Assembly: GCA_934561395.1 (NCBI GenBank) | Contig: CAKTGF010000001.1 | Location: forward strand, 372,001-436,000 | DNA length: 64,000 nucleotides | Origin: an uncultured Eubacterium sp. | GTDB taxonomy: Bacteria > Bacillota > Clostridia > Oscillospirales > Acutalibacteraceae | Reading direction: 5' to 3' | In this document: positions 18,629 to 28,028 of the stretch, piece by piece | Layout: every line of letters starts with the position of its first letter | How positions within the stretch are numbered: position 1 is the first letter of the stretch | Position numbers and translations under genes: made by a program | Notes under the pieces: generated by a model | Database searches by the model: none | Told to the model about the DNA's origin: nothing | What the model saw: the letters and a program-made list of their open reading frames with translations, nothing else

Positions 18629-21265
18629 TTACATAATCTCTTTTGTCTTTTTCTTTAAATCATAAAGGGTTTGCATAGCCTCTATAGGTGTTAAAGTGTT
18701 AATATCAATAGCTTTTATAAGTTCTAAAATATCTTGGGTTGAGTTTGTTTTAAAGTTGTATTGAATATCGGCGGTATCATCCTCAACAACTGCCTCATCG
18801 GCCTTAAACTCAATTTCGATTTTATTTGATTCAAGCTCCTTAAGTATAACCTTAGCTCGCTTGATAACGCTGTTGGGAATGCCTGCAAGCTTTGCAACCT
18901 CAATACCAAAGCTTTGGTCGGCTCCGCCACGAACAATCCTGCGTAAAAATGTTATATCGTCCCCACGCTTTTTAACTGCTATTGAGTAATTCTTAATGCC
19001 GTCAAGCATTCCCTCCATAGCGGTAAGCTCGTGGTAGTGGGTGGCAAAAAGTGTTTTTGCGCCCAGGCTTTTTTTCTTAACAACAAATTCAAGCACCGCC
19101 CTTGCAATGCTCATTCCGTCAAAGGTGGAGGTTCCCCTGCCGATTTCGTCAAGAATGATAAGTGAATTTGCCGTTGCGTTTTTCAAAATGGTTGAAACCT
19201 CGTTCATCTCAACCATAAAGGTTGACTGGCCGGTAGCCAAATCGTCAGATGCGCCAACTCTTGTAAAAATAGCGTCAACCACCGAAATGCGTGCGCTTTT
19301 TGCCGGAACAAACGAACCGATTTGTGCAAGCAAAGTTATTAATGCGGTTTGGCGCATATATGTTGATTTACCTGCCATGTTGGGGCCGGTAATGATTGCA
19401 CAGCGGTTTTCGTCCTTATCAAGCAGTGTATCGTTGGGAACGAAAACTGAATCGTCAAGGAGCGTTTCAACAACAGGGTGCCTGCCGTCCTTAATTTCAA
19501 TAATGCCATCCGTTGTAATTTGTGGGCAGCAGTAATTGTTGGTAAAGGCTACCTGCGCCAGCGAAGCGATTGTGTCAATGCTTGCAAGAGCCTTGGCTGT
19601 GCGCTGTATTCTTTCAACCTCTGCCGAAATTTGATTTCTGACAGTGGCAAACATTTCATATTCAAGGGCAACCAATCTGTCCTTAGCGCCGAGCATTTTG
19701 CCCTCAAGCTCCTTAAGTTCCTGGGTAATGTAGCGCTCGCAATTTGTAAGGGTCTGCTTTCTTATGTATTCCTCGGGCACCAAGTCCTTATAGGAATTGG
19801 TAACCTCAATAAAATAGCCGAATACCTTGTTGTATGAAACCCTGAGCTTTGGGATACCGGTTCTTTCCTTTTCCCTTGCCTCAATCTCTGCCAGCAGGCT
19901 TGCGCCGCCCTGAACAATTTTCTTCAGCTCGTCAATCTCGGCGTTAAAGCCCTGTTTAATCAGCCCGCCCTCACGAACGCTGAATGGGGGTTCTTCAACA
20001 ATTGCGCTGTCAATAAGGGATTTTACATCCTCCAGCAAATCAATATTGTCACGCACCGCCTTAAGCATTGACGATGAGCAATCGTTAAGCGCATTTTTGA
20101 TAACAGGTAAAGGCTCAATCATTGCCGCAAGCGACCTAAGCTCCTTTGCGTTTGCCGTGTTATAAGCAATGCGGCTCATTAAACGCTCCATATCGTTAAT
20201 GCCCGAAAGGGCGTCACGAAGCTCATCACGCAGGGCGCTGTTGTCAAAAAGCTCGCCCACTGCGTTTTGGCGCTTTGTTATCTTTGCCTCGTTAACAAGG
20301 GGGCGTTCAATCCATGAGCGGAGCATACGCTTGCCCATTGCGGTTTTTGTTTTATCAATAACCCACAGCAGCGAATGTTTTTTATCCCCTGTCATCATTG
20401 ATTTTGTAAGCTCCAAATTACGCCTTGCGCTGATGTCAAGAGCCATAAAATCGGAGCCATCGTAATAATCAATTTCGCTGGGAGCCTCAATTTCGTTGCA
20501 CTTTTGGGTGTCCTTAAGGTAGCCGATAACTGCGCCCAGTGCACAAACAGCCGCCTTGCTGTGACCTATTCCCAGTGAGGAAATTTCGTCACGCTTCATG
20601 GTGTCTATAATCAAATTGGTTGCGTTGTCAAAATCGAAACAGCTTTCGTCAAGGGTTTCAAAGCCTGCCTCAAGCCTTACATCGGCGAATTTTGAAACAT
20701 CGTCAAGCTGTGCCGCAAGGGAGTTAACAATAATCTCCTTTGGGGAATATGTAGAAAGCTGATTTACTATTTTTTCCTGCTCGTCCTCACGGTTGATAAC
20801 GGTAATGTGGAACTCGCCTGTTGAAACATCGGCAAAGCATATGCCCGTTTCGTTAACAGATTTGTAAATTGAGCACAAATAGTTGTTAACGCCGTCCTCA
20901 AGAATGTTGCTTTCAATAACCGTTCCCGGGGTAATGACTCTTATGACATCCCTTTTAACAATGCCCTTTGCGGTGGCAGGGTCCTCCATTTGCTCGCAAA
21001 TGGCAACCTTGTAGCCCCTTGACACAAGCTTGGCAATATAGCCGTCTGCGCTGTGGAAGGGAACGCCGCACATGGGTGCTCTTTCCTCCTGGCCGCAATC
21101 CCTGCCGGTCAGCACCAGGTCAAGCTCCCTTGAGGCGGTTTTTGCATCGTCAAAAAACATCTCATAAAAGTCACCCAGACGGAAGAATAAAATAACGCCC
21201 GGATATTCTTTTTTTATTTGAAAATATTGTTGCATCATAGGTGACAACTCGCCCTTTTTTGCCAT
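18629..21265 (-). CDS. mutS: DNA mismatch repair protein MutS
   Basis: Mismatch-recognition ATPase. The first domain contains the mismatch-contacting FFRLGDFYEMF (Phe-x-Glu in FYE), and the ATPase has GPNMAGKSTYMRQ (about residue 627) and DEIGRGTSTFDG (about 705). At 878 residues it is a normal MutS1. The ATG start (MAKKGELSPMM) was preferred over a GTG three codons upstream because of GGTGA spacing. Order miaB-ylbF/ymcA-mutS-mutL is shared with Bacillus. Confidence 0.97.
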   Translation of the reverse strand: MAKKGELSPMMQQYFQIKKEYPGVILFFRLGDFYEMFFDDAKTASRELDLVLTGRDCGQEERAPMCGVPFHSADGYIAKLVSRGYKVAICEQMEDPATAKGIVKRDVIRVITPGTVIESNILEDGVNNYLCSIYKSVNETGICFADVSTGEFHITVINREDEQEKIVNQLSTYSPKEIIVNSLAAQLDDVSKFADVRLEAGFETLDESCFDFDNATNLIIDTMKRDEISSLGIGHSKAAVCALGAVIGYLKDTQKCNEIEAPSEIDYYDGSDFMALDISARRNLELTKSMMTGDKKHSLLWVIDKTKTAMGKRMLRSWIERPLVNEAKITKRQNAVGELFDNSALRDELRDALSGINDMERLMSRIAYNTANAKELRSLAAMIEPLPVIKNALNDCSSSMLKAVRDNIDLLEDVKSLIDSAIVEEPPFSVREGGLIKQGFNAEIDELKKIVQGGASLLAEIEAREKERTGIPKLRVSYNKVFGYFIEVTNSYKDLVPEEYIRKQTLTNCERYITQELKELEGKMLGAKDRLVALEYEMFATVRNQISAEVERIQRTAKALASIDTIASLAQVAFTNNYCCPQITTDGIIEIKDGRHPVVETLLDDSVFVPNDTLLDKDENRCAIITGPNMAGKSTYMRQTALITLLAQIGSFVPAKSARISVVDAIFTRVGASDDLATGQSTFMVEMNEVSTILKNATANSLIILDEIGRGTSTFDGMSIARAVLEFVVKKKSLGAKTLFATHYHELTAMEGMLDGIKNYSIAVKKRGDDITFLRRIVRGGADQSFGIEVAKLAGIPNSVIKRAKVILKELESNKIEIEFKADEAVVEDDTADIQYNFKTNSTQDILELIKAIDINTLTPIEAMQTLYDLKKKTKEIM

Positions 21266-21317
21266 TTTATTCACCGTCCTTAAACTTTTATTTGAATAAT
21301 CTTTTAAAAATTACAGA

Positions 21318-21731
21318 TTAGTGGCAGCCGCCGCAGGTGCTGCAATTGTGTGTGCACGCTGTTTCATCCGGAACCTGGCAGGTTTCAGGGTCCTGACCGT
21401 CAAAGAAAAGACCGATCATAGCGCTGATAAATTGAGCCATTTGCTCCATCTCTGCCGCAGCCTTTGAATATGCCTGCATATTCTCCCCTGCCATAATTTC
21501 ATTGTAAAGGTCCTGATATTGGTTTTGGAGCTCAGTGATTCTGTCCTGTGAAGCTTCCTCGCCCTTTTCTGCCTCCTGCTGATATTTTAAAGAGATAAGC
21601 TGCATTTCCTGCATTTGACCTTGGAGCTTTTCGTCAGCGTCGTTTGTTGCTGCAGCTGCTTTAAGTGCAGAAAAACGAGGGTCAGCCTGAATTTCCTTGC
21701 CAAGTGCTCTGAGTGCTGTTTCTAATGACAT
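21318..21731 (-). CDS. YlbF/YmcA-family protein with cysteine-rich tail
   Basis: Small helical protein of the YlbF/YmcA (RicF/RicA) family. In Bacillus these act with YaaT in the Fe-S-containing Ric complex, which influences RNase Y-dependent mRNA processing and development. The 137 residues are mostly helical (AAAATNDADEKLQGQMQEMQ, FISAMIGLFF). The C-terminus ends CTHNCSTCGGCH, with another Cys at about 125, a plausible Fe-S or metal ligand set. It lies 2 bp after miaB and before mutS, exactly where B. subtilis has ymcA. Assignment to YmcA rather than YlbF rests on position. Confidence 0.75.
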   Translation of the reverse strand: MSLETALRALGKEIQADPRFSALKAAAATNDADEKLQGQMQEMQLISLKYQQEAEKGEEASQDRITELQNQYQDLYNEIMAGENMQAYSKAAAEMEQMAQFISAMIGLFFDGQDPETCQVPDETACTHNCSTCGGCH

Positions 21732-21733
21732 AA

Positions 21734-23164
21734 TTATTTCCTTTCTATCTCGCCCTTCATAACATAGGTGAGTGGCTCGGTTACTTTAATATTTTGAAAG
21801 GTGCCGATGAGCCCTTCGTCGCCCTCAAATTCTATAATCAAATTGCCGTCTGTTCTTGCGGCAAGATAATTATCCCCTGTTTTGCCCTGCCCGTAAACAA
21901 AGCATTTGAATGTTTTGCCCTTGTGAAGAGCCATTTGCTGTGCGGATATTTCCTCCTGCACGGCTAATAATTCACGCATCCATTTTGACTTTTCCTCGTA
22001 GCTTACGGGGTCGTCCATCTCTGCGGCAGGGGTGCCCACCCTGGGAGAATAAATGAATGTGAATAAGCTTGTAGCCTTAATTTCCTTAACCAGGGATACG
22101 GTGTCTAAAAACTCCTCATAGGTTTCCCCGGGAAAGCCCACGATAATGTCGCTTGTGATTGACAGCTCGTCACCCATAAGCTTCTTTGCATAGTTAATAA
22201 GGCTTAAATATTTTTCACGGGTGTAGCTTCTGTTCATTGCCTTAAGCACCCTGTCGTTACCGCTTTGGAAGGGAAGGTGCAAATGGGTTGCAACCTTGTC
22301 GCACTCCGCCATGGTTTCAAGCAGTTCCTTGGTGCAGTCCTTGGGGTGGCTTGTCATAAAACGAATTCTGAAATCGCCGTCAAGGTCGTTAATTCTTCTT
22401 AAAAGCTGCGAAAAACTAACCCTTGGATTTAAATCCTTGCCGTAGGAATTAACATTTTGACCCAGCAGCGTAATTTCCTTGTAGCCTTGGCTTACAAGGT
22501 CCTTAAACTCGTTAATAACATCCTCAGCCTCACGGCTGCGCTCCCTGCCCCTTACATAGGGCACAACGCAGTATGAGCAAAAGTTGTTACAGCCGTACAT
22601 AATGGGTATCCACGCCTTGCGCTCATTGTCACGCTTAACGGGGATTCCCTCAGCGATAACACCGTCAACATCGGGCAGTTCAAAAACTCTTTTTTTGCGA
22701 GTCAGCGCTGTATAAACAAGCTCCGGCAGCTTGTGAACCACATGAGTTCCGAAAACCAAATCAACAAAGGGAAAGGATTGCTTGATTTTTTCGGCAATAT
22801 GCTTTTGCTGCATCATACAGCCGCAAAGAGCAATAATAACATCGGGATTTTTAAGCTTATACTTTTTCAAAGCGCCCACATTGCCGAACACCCTGTCCTC
22901 CGCATGCTCACGAACGGCGCAGGTGTTAAAAATAACCAGCTTTGCGTTTTGCCTGTCATCCGTAAAGCCGTAGCCCATTTTTTCAAGCATGCCCTTGATA
23001 TGCTCGCTGTCTGCAACATTTTGCTGGCAGCCGTAGGTAACCACGCAGGCAAGGGGCCTGTCCCCGTTTAAATATCTTTTTTCAAGAAGGAAGCGTGTTT
23101 TTTCAGTAAAATCAGCCTGTATTCTTAATTCCTCTTGACTGATTTTTTTGATGTTAACTGCCAT
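21734..23164 (-). CDS. miaB: tRNA-2-methylthio-N6-dimethylallyladenosine synthase
   Basis: Radical-SAM methylthiotransferase converting i6A37 to ms2i6A37. The 476 residues contain the N-terminal MTTase domain with its cluster cysteines (YGCQQN, NTCAVREHAE, CGCMMQ), the radical SAM motif CNNFCSYC near residue 190, and a C-terminal TRAM domain. First gene of the long leftward operon, with a consensus promoter just upstream. Confidence 0.97.
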   Translation of the reverse strand: MAVNIKKISQEELRIQADFTEKTRFLLEKRYLNGDRPLACVVTYGCQQNVADSEHIKGMLEKMGYGFTDDRQNAKLVIFNTCAVREHAEDRVFGNVGALKKYKLKNPDVIIALCGCMMQQKHIAEKIKQSFPFVDLVFGTHVVHKLPELVYTALTRKKRVFELPDVDGVIAEGIPVKRDNERKAWIPIMYGCNNFCSYCVVPYVRGRERSREAEDVINEFKDLVSQGYKEITLLGQNVNSYGKDLNPRVSFSQLLRRINDLDGDFRIRFMTSHPKDCTKELLETMAECDKVATHLHLPFQSGNDRVLKAMNRSYTREKYLSLINYAKKLMGDELSITSDIIVGFPGETYEEFLDTVSLVKEIKATSLFTFIYSPRVGTPAAEMDDPVSYEEKSKWMRELLAVQEEISAQQMALHKGKTFKCFVYGQGKTGDNYLAARTDGNLIIEFEGDEGLIGTFQNIKVTEPLTYVMKGEIERK

Positions 23165-23215
23165 TTAGACGCTTACCCCCAAGACACAATTTTCCATAAT
23201 AACTCATGATGAAAT

Positions 23216-23244
23216 ATTATAACAAATAACCGCCCCTTTATCAA
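23216..23244 (-). promoter_or_regulatory. Promoter of the miaB operon
   Basis: Minus strand TTGATA, 17-bp spacer, TATAAT, about 50 bp upstream of miaB. It is the only clear promoter for about 16 kb of closely spaced leftward genes. Confidence 0.65.
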
Positions 23245-23306
23245 TATATAAAATATAAATATTATTATATATTTTATTTTAATTTATATCAAAAATCACA
23301 ACAAAG

Positions 23307-23335
23307 TTGATTTTTGCCCTGCAAAGTGGTATTAT
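23307..23335 (+). promoter_or_regulatory. malQ promoter
   Basis: TTGATT, 17-bp spacer, TATTAT, 30 bp ahead of the malQ start. Confidence 0.6.
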
Positions 23336-23364
23336 TTTTAAAAAAGTTTTAAAAGGATGATTTT

Positions 23365-24894
23365 ATGCTAAAGCAACGAGGCGCAGGTGTTCTTTTTCAC
23401 ATAAGCTCAATGCCGTCGCCTTACGGAATAGGCGTGTTTGACAGCAACGCCCTTCATTTTATTGACAAAATCGCCGAAATGGGCTTTACCTATTGGCAGG
23501 TTTTGCCCTTCAACCCGGTTGACGGTGCAAACTCTCCATACTGCTCCCCCTCTGCCTTTGCAGGCAACTATCTTTTCATTAACCCCCAAGGCTTAAAAGA
23601 TATGGGGCTTGTAAGCGATGAGGAGGTAAGCACAAATATTTATAACGGCACCCCCTACACCGCAGACTATGAATTTGCCGCAGAAAAGCGGCTTGAACTG
23701 CTGAAAGCCGCCTTTCTTAACATAGACGAGCAAATGGCAAAAGAAATTAAGGCCTTTGAACTTGAAAACGATTGGCTGACGGATTATGCAATATTTATGG
23801 CTGTTAAAGAGCAGGAAAAGGGCAAGCCCTGGTGGGAATGGAGCGAAAACCACGCCCATTATTATGAGTGCATAAAGGAGGTTTATTCCTTTGAGCAGCA
23901 GGCTGCATTTTGGAAATTTGTGCAGTATGTTTTCTACAAGCAGTGGAACGAAATTAAAGCCTATGCCAACAAAAAGGGCATTGCCGTAATCGGAGATATG
24001 CCCATTTATGTGGCTATGGACAGCGTTGATGTTTGGTCAAACCTGCCCATGTTTTTAATAGACGAAAAGACCCTTAAGGTTGAAAAAGTAGCAGGCGTTC
24101 CCCCCGATTATTTCAGCGAGGACGGCCAGCTTTGGGGCAACCCGATTTATGATTGGAGCGCCATGAAAAAAGACGGCTACGCCTGGTGGATTTCAAGGCT
24201 GGGTCACGCCCTTAAAACATACGATACCGTAAGAATTGACCATTTCAGAGCGTTTGCATCATACTGGGCAGTGCCTGCAAGCAGCAAAACCGCAAAGGTG
24301 GGTCAATGGATTGACGGGCCGAAAATGGATTTGTTTAACAAAATATTTGAGGTCTTCGGCAAGGACGCACCGATTATTGCAGAGGATTTGGGCGTGTTCG
24401 GCAAGGATGTTGTTGAGCTTTTGGAAAGCACCGGTTTTTCGGGTATGAAGGTGGTTCAATTTGCCTTTGACCCTAATTCAGACTCCTCACATTTGCCCCA
24501 CAACGCAGGCCAAAATTCGGTTAACTATGTGGGCACCCATGACAATAATACCATTTTGGGCTGGCTTTGGGAGGCTACCCCCGAGGAACGCAGTTTTGCT
24601 CTTGAATACTGCCATTTTAACGGCGATAATTGGGGGGACGGCGGCTATCACTCCCCCTCCTGCCGATGCATAATTGAGGCGGTTTGGCAAAGCGCATCAA
24701 ATGTGGCGATTATTGCATTTCAGGATATGTGCGGCTTTGGCTCAGACGCAAGAATGAATATTCCAGGAGTACCTGAAAAAAATTGGCGTTTCAGAACCAC
24801 CGCCGAAACAATCGACAATGTGGATACTGAGTATTTTAAGCATATCAATGCCCTTTACAGAAGAATGTATCCCGCATTTAAAAGCAAAAAATAA
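23365..24894 (+). CDS. malQ: 4-alpha-glucanotransferase (amylomaltase)
   Basis: GH77 enzyme transferring segments between alpha-1,4-glucans in maltodextrin and glycogen metabolism. The 509 residues begin RGAGVLFHISSMPSPYGIG, a GH77 signature. Catalytic motifs are VRIDHFRAF (nucleophile Asp), IIAEDLG (acid/base Glu) and GTHDNNT (stabilising Asp). AAGGATG precedes the ATG. It stands alone between two terminator/promoter boundaries. Confidence 0.96.
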   Translation: MLKQRGAGVLFHISSMPSPYGIGVFDSNALHFIDKIAEMGFTYWQVLPFNPVDGANSPYCSPSAFAGNYLFINPQGLKDMGLVSDEEVSTNIYNGTPYTADYEFAAEKRLELLKAAFLNIDEQMAKEIKAFELENDWLTDYAIFMAVKEQEKGKPWWEWSENHAHYYECIKEVYSFEQQAAFWKFVQYVFYKQWNEIKAYANKKGIAVIGDMPIYVAMDSVDVWSNLPMFLIDEKTLKVEKVAGVPPDYFSEDGQLWGNPIYDWSAMKKDGYAWWISRLGHALKTYDTVRIDHFRAFASYWAVPASSKTAKVGQWIDGPKMDLFNKIFEVFGKDAPIIAEDLGVFGKDVVELLESTGFSGMKVVQFAFDPNSDSSHLPHNAGQNSVNYVGTHDNNTILGWLWEATPEERSFALEYCHFNGDNWGDGGYHSPSCRCIIEAVWQSASNVAIIAFQDMCGFGSDARMNIPGVPEKNWRFRTTAETIDNVDTEYFKHINALYRRMYPAFKSKK

Positions 24895-24903
24895 TTAAGG
24901 ATA

Positions 24904-24950
24904 ACGAAAAAGCCTTAGCGGATTTGAATTTCCGTTAAGGCTTTCGTTTT
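24904..24950. terminator. Bidirectional terminator malQ / lipid kinase
   Basis: Inverted repeat AACGAAAAAGCCTTAGCGGA with a matching right arm (one G-T position), flanked by A and T tracts, between convergent genes. Confidence 0.85.
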
Positions 24951-24954
24951 TATA

Positions 24955-25914
24955 TTATTTAATTACGCAAAGCTTCAATGCCTTTTCGTCAACCTTAAAG
25001 TCAACAACATTGTAATTAAAGTTTTCGCCGTCGCAATTGCCAAGGAGCATTGAGCCGTCCTCCGTCCAAATTCTTCCTGATTTTATCAGGCCAGTATGTA
25101 CCAAGCCGTTGCTGGTTTCTTCATTGGCAGTGCCCGCCGAATACTTTGGAATAAGGGGAATTGCCTGTGGCAGTGATAAGCCGTCAACCAAGGCAAAATC
25201 AAGGATTCCGTCATCAAGGCGTGAATCGGGAGCAGGGCAATATCCGCCGCCGTAATAGCTTGCGTTGCATATTGCAAACAGTGCATAATCCTTATCATTT
25301 TCCGTCATTTTGTATTCCTGGCCGGTTTGCTTGTCAATGCAGGTAATATCATAGCTTATTTTATAATGGAGTGATTTTGTAATAACGGGAAGAATTGCAA
25401 AATTGTAGGCGGTATGGCCCAAAAACTTGCATTTTGAGGCAATTTTTCTGCCCATGGTTTCAACAAGGGTATCTAACCCGTAGGACATAACATTAATGCA
25501 TTTTTCGCCATTATAATCAATTAAATCAATGGGCACAATGTCATACTTAATGTTGCCGTTATAAAAGCCAAAGGATTTAATTACATTTTCAACGTTAATC
25601 TTTTTTGTGCCGTAAATTTTTTTGGCAAAGTCATTGCCTGTGCCAAGCGGCAAAACAAGCATTGGGGTATCGGTGCCTGCAAGGCTGTTGGCAATTTCGT
25701 GCACGGTGCCGTCGCCGCCGCAGGACACAACAATGCAGTCACTGCCGTATTTTTCGGCAGCCTCTGCGGCAATTCGCTTTGCGTCGCCGCTGCACTGTGT
25801 TTCCTCAATTATCATTTCATCATCAAGCCTGCGGAAGGTCGATTTTATTCTTAAAACAATCTTTTCATTATCATCATTACCGGCTGTGGGATTAACAACA
25901 AAAACAAACTTCAT
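24955..25914 (-). CDS. Diacylglycerol kinase-family lipid kinase
   Basis: DagK/YegS/BmrU-type kinase, probably phosphorylating diacylglycerol or a similar lipid. The catalytic domain shows VNPTAGND at the N-terminus, the nucleotide-binding SCGGDGTVHEIANSL and the substrate motif LPLGTGNDFAK; the C-terminal beta sandwich includes GGGYCPAP and DGILDFALV. The 319 residues match the family. It is the last gene of the tyrA-led operon, 24 bp after galK. Confidence 0.88.
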   Translation of the reverse strand: MKFVFVVNPTAGNDDNEKIVLRIKSTFRRLDDEMIIEETQCSGDAKRIAAEAAEKYGSDCIVVSCGGDGTVHEIANSLAGTDTPMLVLPLGTGNDFAKKIYGTKKINVENVIKSFGFYNGNIKYDIVPIDLIDYNGEKCINVMSYGLDTLVETMGRKIASKCKFLGHTAYNFAILPVITKSLHYKISYDITCIDKQTGQEYKMTENDKDYALFAICNASYYGGGYCPAPDSRLDDGILDFALVDGLSLPQAIPLIPKYSAGTANEETSNGLVHTGLIKSGRIWTEDGSMLLGNCDGENFNYNVVDFKVDEKALKLCVIK

Positions 25915-25938
25915 TATTTTCTCCTCTTCTTATGTAAA

Positions 25939-27213
25939 TTAAATAATCCTTACTCCGCCAACAGGGCGAATATTTAAAACATGGCAGGAGCCGTCGCCGA
26001 AAACGGAATCCATGGTGGTTTTAAACTGCTCTAACTTATCATTTTTTACAAATGCTTGAATCGTTCCTGCAAATCCGCCGCCGTGAACCCTGTGGGCGTT
26101 GCCCTCAAGGGAATCGGCTATGCACAAAGCAAGTGAAAGCTTTTGCTCGGTTGGGTTTGCCGGAGAATATACATTTTGATTATACATAAACGATGACAAA
26201 CCTGACTGTGAAATAACAGACAAAAAACTGTCAAAATCGCCGTTTTCAAGGGCGTTAACCGCATTTTCTACTCTGATATTTTCGTTAAAGAAATGAGAGG
26301 CTCTTAATATTGCCCTGTCGTTAACCTTGCCAACAAGGCTTGGAACAGCCGTCAAAAAGTCGCTGTATTCAATTTCACGCAAAACAGTTTTGCCCATTGC
26401 CTTGGCAACAGCCTCCATTTCGCCCCTTACAGCGGCATAATCGTCGGTTAAATCGCTGTGGTTACCATGGGTGTCAACAATGCAAAGGCTGTAGCCGGAG
26501 TTTGCAAAATCAAAATCTATTTTCTTAACAACGGGGCGTTCAACATCTTTAAAATCAATTGTTACAAAAGCGCCAACGGATGAAGCCATTTGGTCTAAAA
26601 GGCCGCAGGGCTTGCCGAAAAATACATTTTCGCTGTATTGTGAAATTTTTGCAATATCAACGGCGCTGATTTTTCCGTCATTAAAAAGATGTGAGAAAAT
26701 TGTGCCCAAAAGCACCTCAAATGCGGCGGATGACGAAAGGCCCGAGCCACCCATTACATCAGAGGTTGTGCAGGCGTCAAAGCCCGAAACCTTATAGCCC
26801 AAATTTTTAATACCGGCGGCAACACCCTGAACAAGAGTGGTAGAATTGCCGAAATTATCAGGATTCGGCTGCAAATCATTAAGGTCAACAACATTCATTT
26901 TGTGACCCTTTGATTTAACCCGAACAATTCCGTCGTCATTTTTGCTTACAACGGCAATTGCGTCAAGATTAACGGAGGCTGCAAGCACCTTGCCGTTGTT
27001 ATGGTCGGTATGGTTGCCGCAAATTTCCGTTCTGCCCGGTGCCGACATAATTGAAACCTCTCTGTCAAAGCCGAAAAGCTCGCCAAAAGTATTCAGCGCC
27101 TCAACATATCTTGGTTTTTGTTTTAAAACACCCTCGTCGGTAACATATACCGCCTTTAAGCTGCTGTCACAAGCGCCTGAATTAACGGCGTTTATAAGTT
27201 CTTTTACTTTCAT
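25939..27213 (-). CDS. galK: Galactokinase-like GHMP kinase
   Basis: GHMP-superfamily kinase, most like galactokinase (galactose to galactose-1-phosphate). Motif 1 is APGRTEICGNHTDHNNGKV, where the textbook galactokinase form is GRVNLIGEHTDYNDG; the Asp is kept and the Glu is Asn. Motif 2 is GGSGLSSSAAFE (ATP loop) and motif 3 is VHGGGFAGTIQAF. The 424 residues are in the galactokinase range. No galT or galE is adjacent; it is 12 bp after a VTT membrane protein. Substrate preference for another sugar is possible. Confidence 0.8.
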   Translation of the reverse strand: MKVKELINAVNSGACDSSLKAVYVTDEGVLKQKPRYVEALNTFGELFGFDREVSIMSAPGRTEICGNHTDHNNGKVLAASVNLDAIAVVSKNDDGIVRVKSKGHKMNVVDLNDLQPNPDNFGNSTTLVQGVAAGIKNLGYKVSGFDACTTSDVMGGSGLSSSAAFEVLLGTIFSHLFNDGKISAVDIAKISQYSENVFFGKPCGLLDQMASSVGAFVTIDFKDVERPVVKKIDFDFANSGYSLCIVDTHGNHSDLTDDYAAVRGEMEAVAKAMGKTVLREIEYSDFLTAVPSLVGKVNDRAILRASHFFNENIRVENAVNALENGDFDSFLSVISQSGLSSFMYNQNVYSPANPTEQKLSLALCIADSLEGNAHRVHGGGFAGTIQAFVKNDKLEQFKTTMDSVFGDGSCHVLNIRPVGGVRII

Positions 27214-27225
27214 ACTTCTGCCCCT

Positions 27226-27996
27226 TTATAATACAATTTTATATTTTTCTTTTTCACTGTAAATCAGCAGTGTTTGGTTCATTTGATTTGACTTAACACC
27301 GTAATATACATTAAATATTAAGCTTGTTACGCCTGTAAAGCCAACAATTATCATCAGCAAAATAATAAATGTGGGCGAAAACGGATTGGTAATTGCCGCA
27401 CCCAGCTCAGTGTAAATATAAAGCCGTGGCGCAAAGCCCAAAAGGCTTAACAAGCAGTAATAAACAAAGTCATACCTCATTGAGCCGTAGTATTTTGAAA
27501 CCATGCCCAATGGTATAACCGGAATCAACCTTGAAACCGCTAAAACATAGGGATTGCCGTTGCCTTTAAATTGCAGCCAGTCACGGATAAAACGCATTTT
27601 TTTAATGTTCAGTATCATGCCTGCCCAGCCGCCGCCAATCCACATTCCTTCTACAAATTTTACTATAAAGAAGAAAAGTATTCCCACAACATTAACTAAA
27701 ATTGCACGGTTAAGGGGGAAAACCATACCCGAAATAACGCACAAAAAGCTGAAAGGTATGGGCAATTGGCACCTGGCAATGTAAAGGGCAAAAATGCAAA
27801 CAAGTATTTCCCTTTCAGTGTCAAGATTTGCAACTGCATCATCAATTTTCTTAAGCAGCATAATGACGGTGTCGAACCTTGCTTCAAGTTTAACATGGTT
27901 AATAAGCACCACTATTAAAACCGACATAAACCCAAGAGTGATTAATGCAATTATGCTTGATATTAAATTTGTTTGGTGGCGTTTAGCTTTCTTCAC
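27226..27996 (-). CDS. TVP38/TMEM64-family (VTT domain) membrane protein
   Basis: DedA-superfamily membrane protein of unknown transport or lipid-scrambling function. The 256 residues have about six hydrophobic segments and the VTT core, including VSRLIPVIPLGMVSKYYGSM (split: SRLIPVIP, GMVSKYYGSM). The start was moved to the GTG codon 8 nt downstream of GGAGG; the longer frame would start inside that ribosome site. It sits between pheA and galK with 12-32 bp spacing, in the aromatic amino acid operon by position only. Confidence 0.8.
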   Translation of the reverse strand: MKKAKRHQTNLISSIIALITLGFMSVLIVVLINHVKLEARFDTVIMLLKKIDDAVANLDTEREILVCIFALYIARCQLPIPFSFLCVISGMVFPLNRAILVNVVGILFFFIVKFVEGMWIGGGWAGMILNIKKMRFIRDWLQFKGNGNPYVLAVSRLIPVIPLGMVSKYYGSMRYDFVYYCLLSLLGFAPRLYIYTELGAAITNPFSPTFIILLMIIVGFTGVTSLIFNVYYGVKSNQMNQTLLIYSEKEKYKIVL

Positions 27997-28028
27997 ACGC
28001 ACCACCTCCAAATTAATTATTAGTTATT

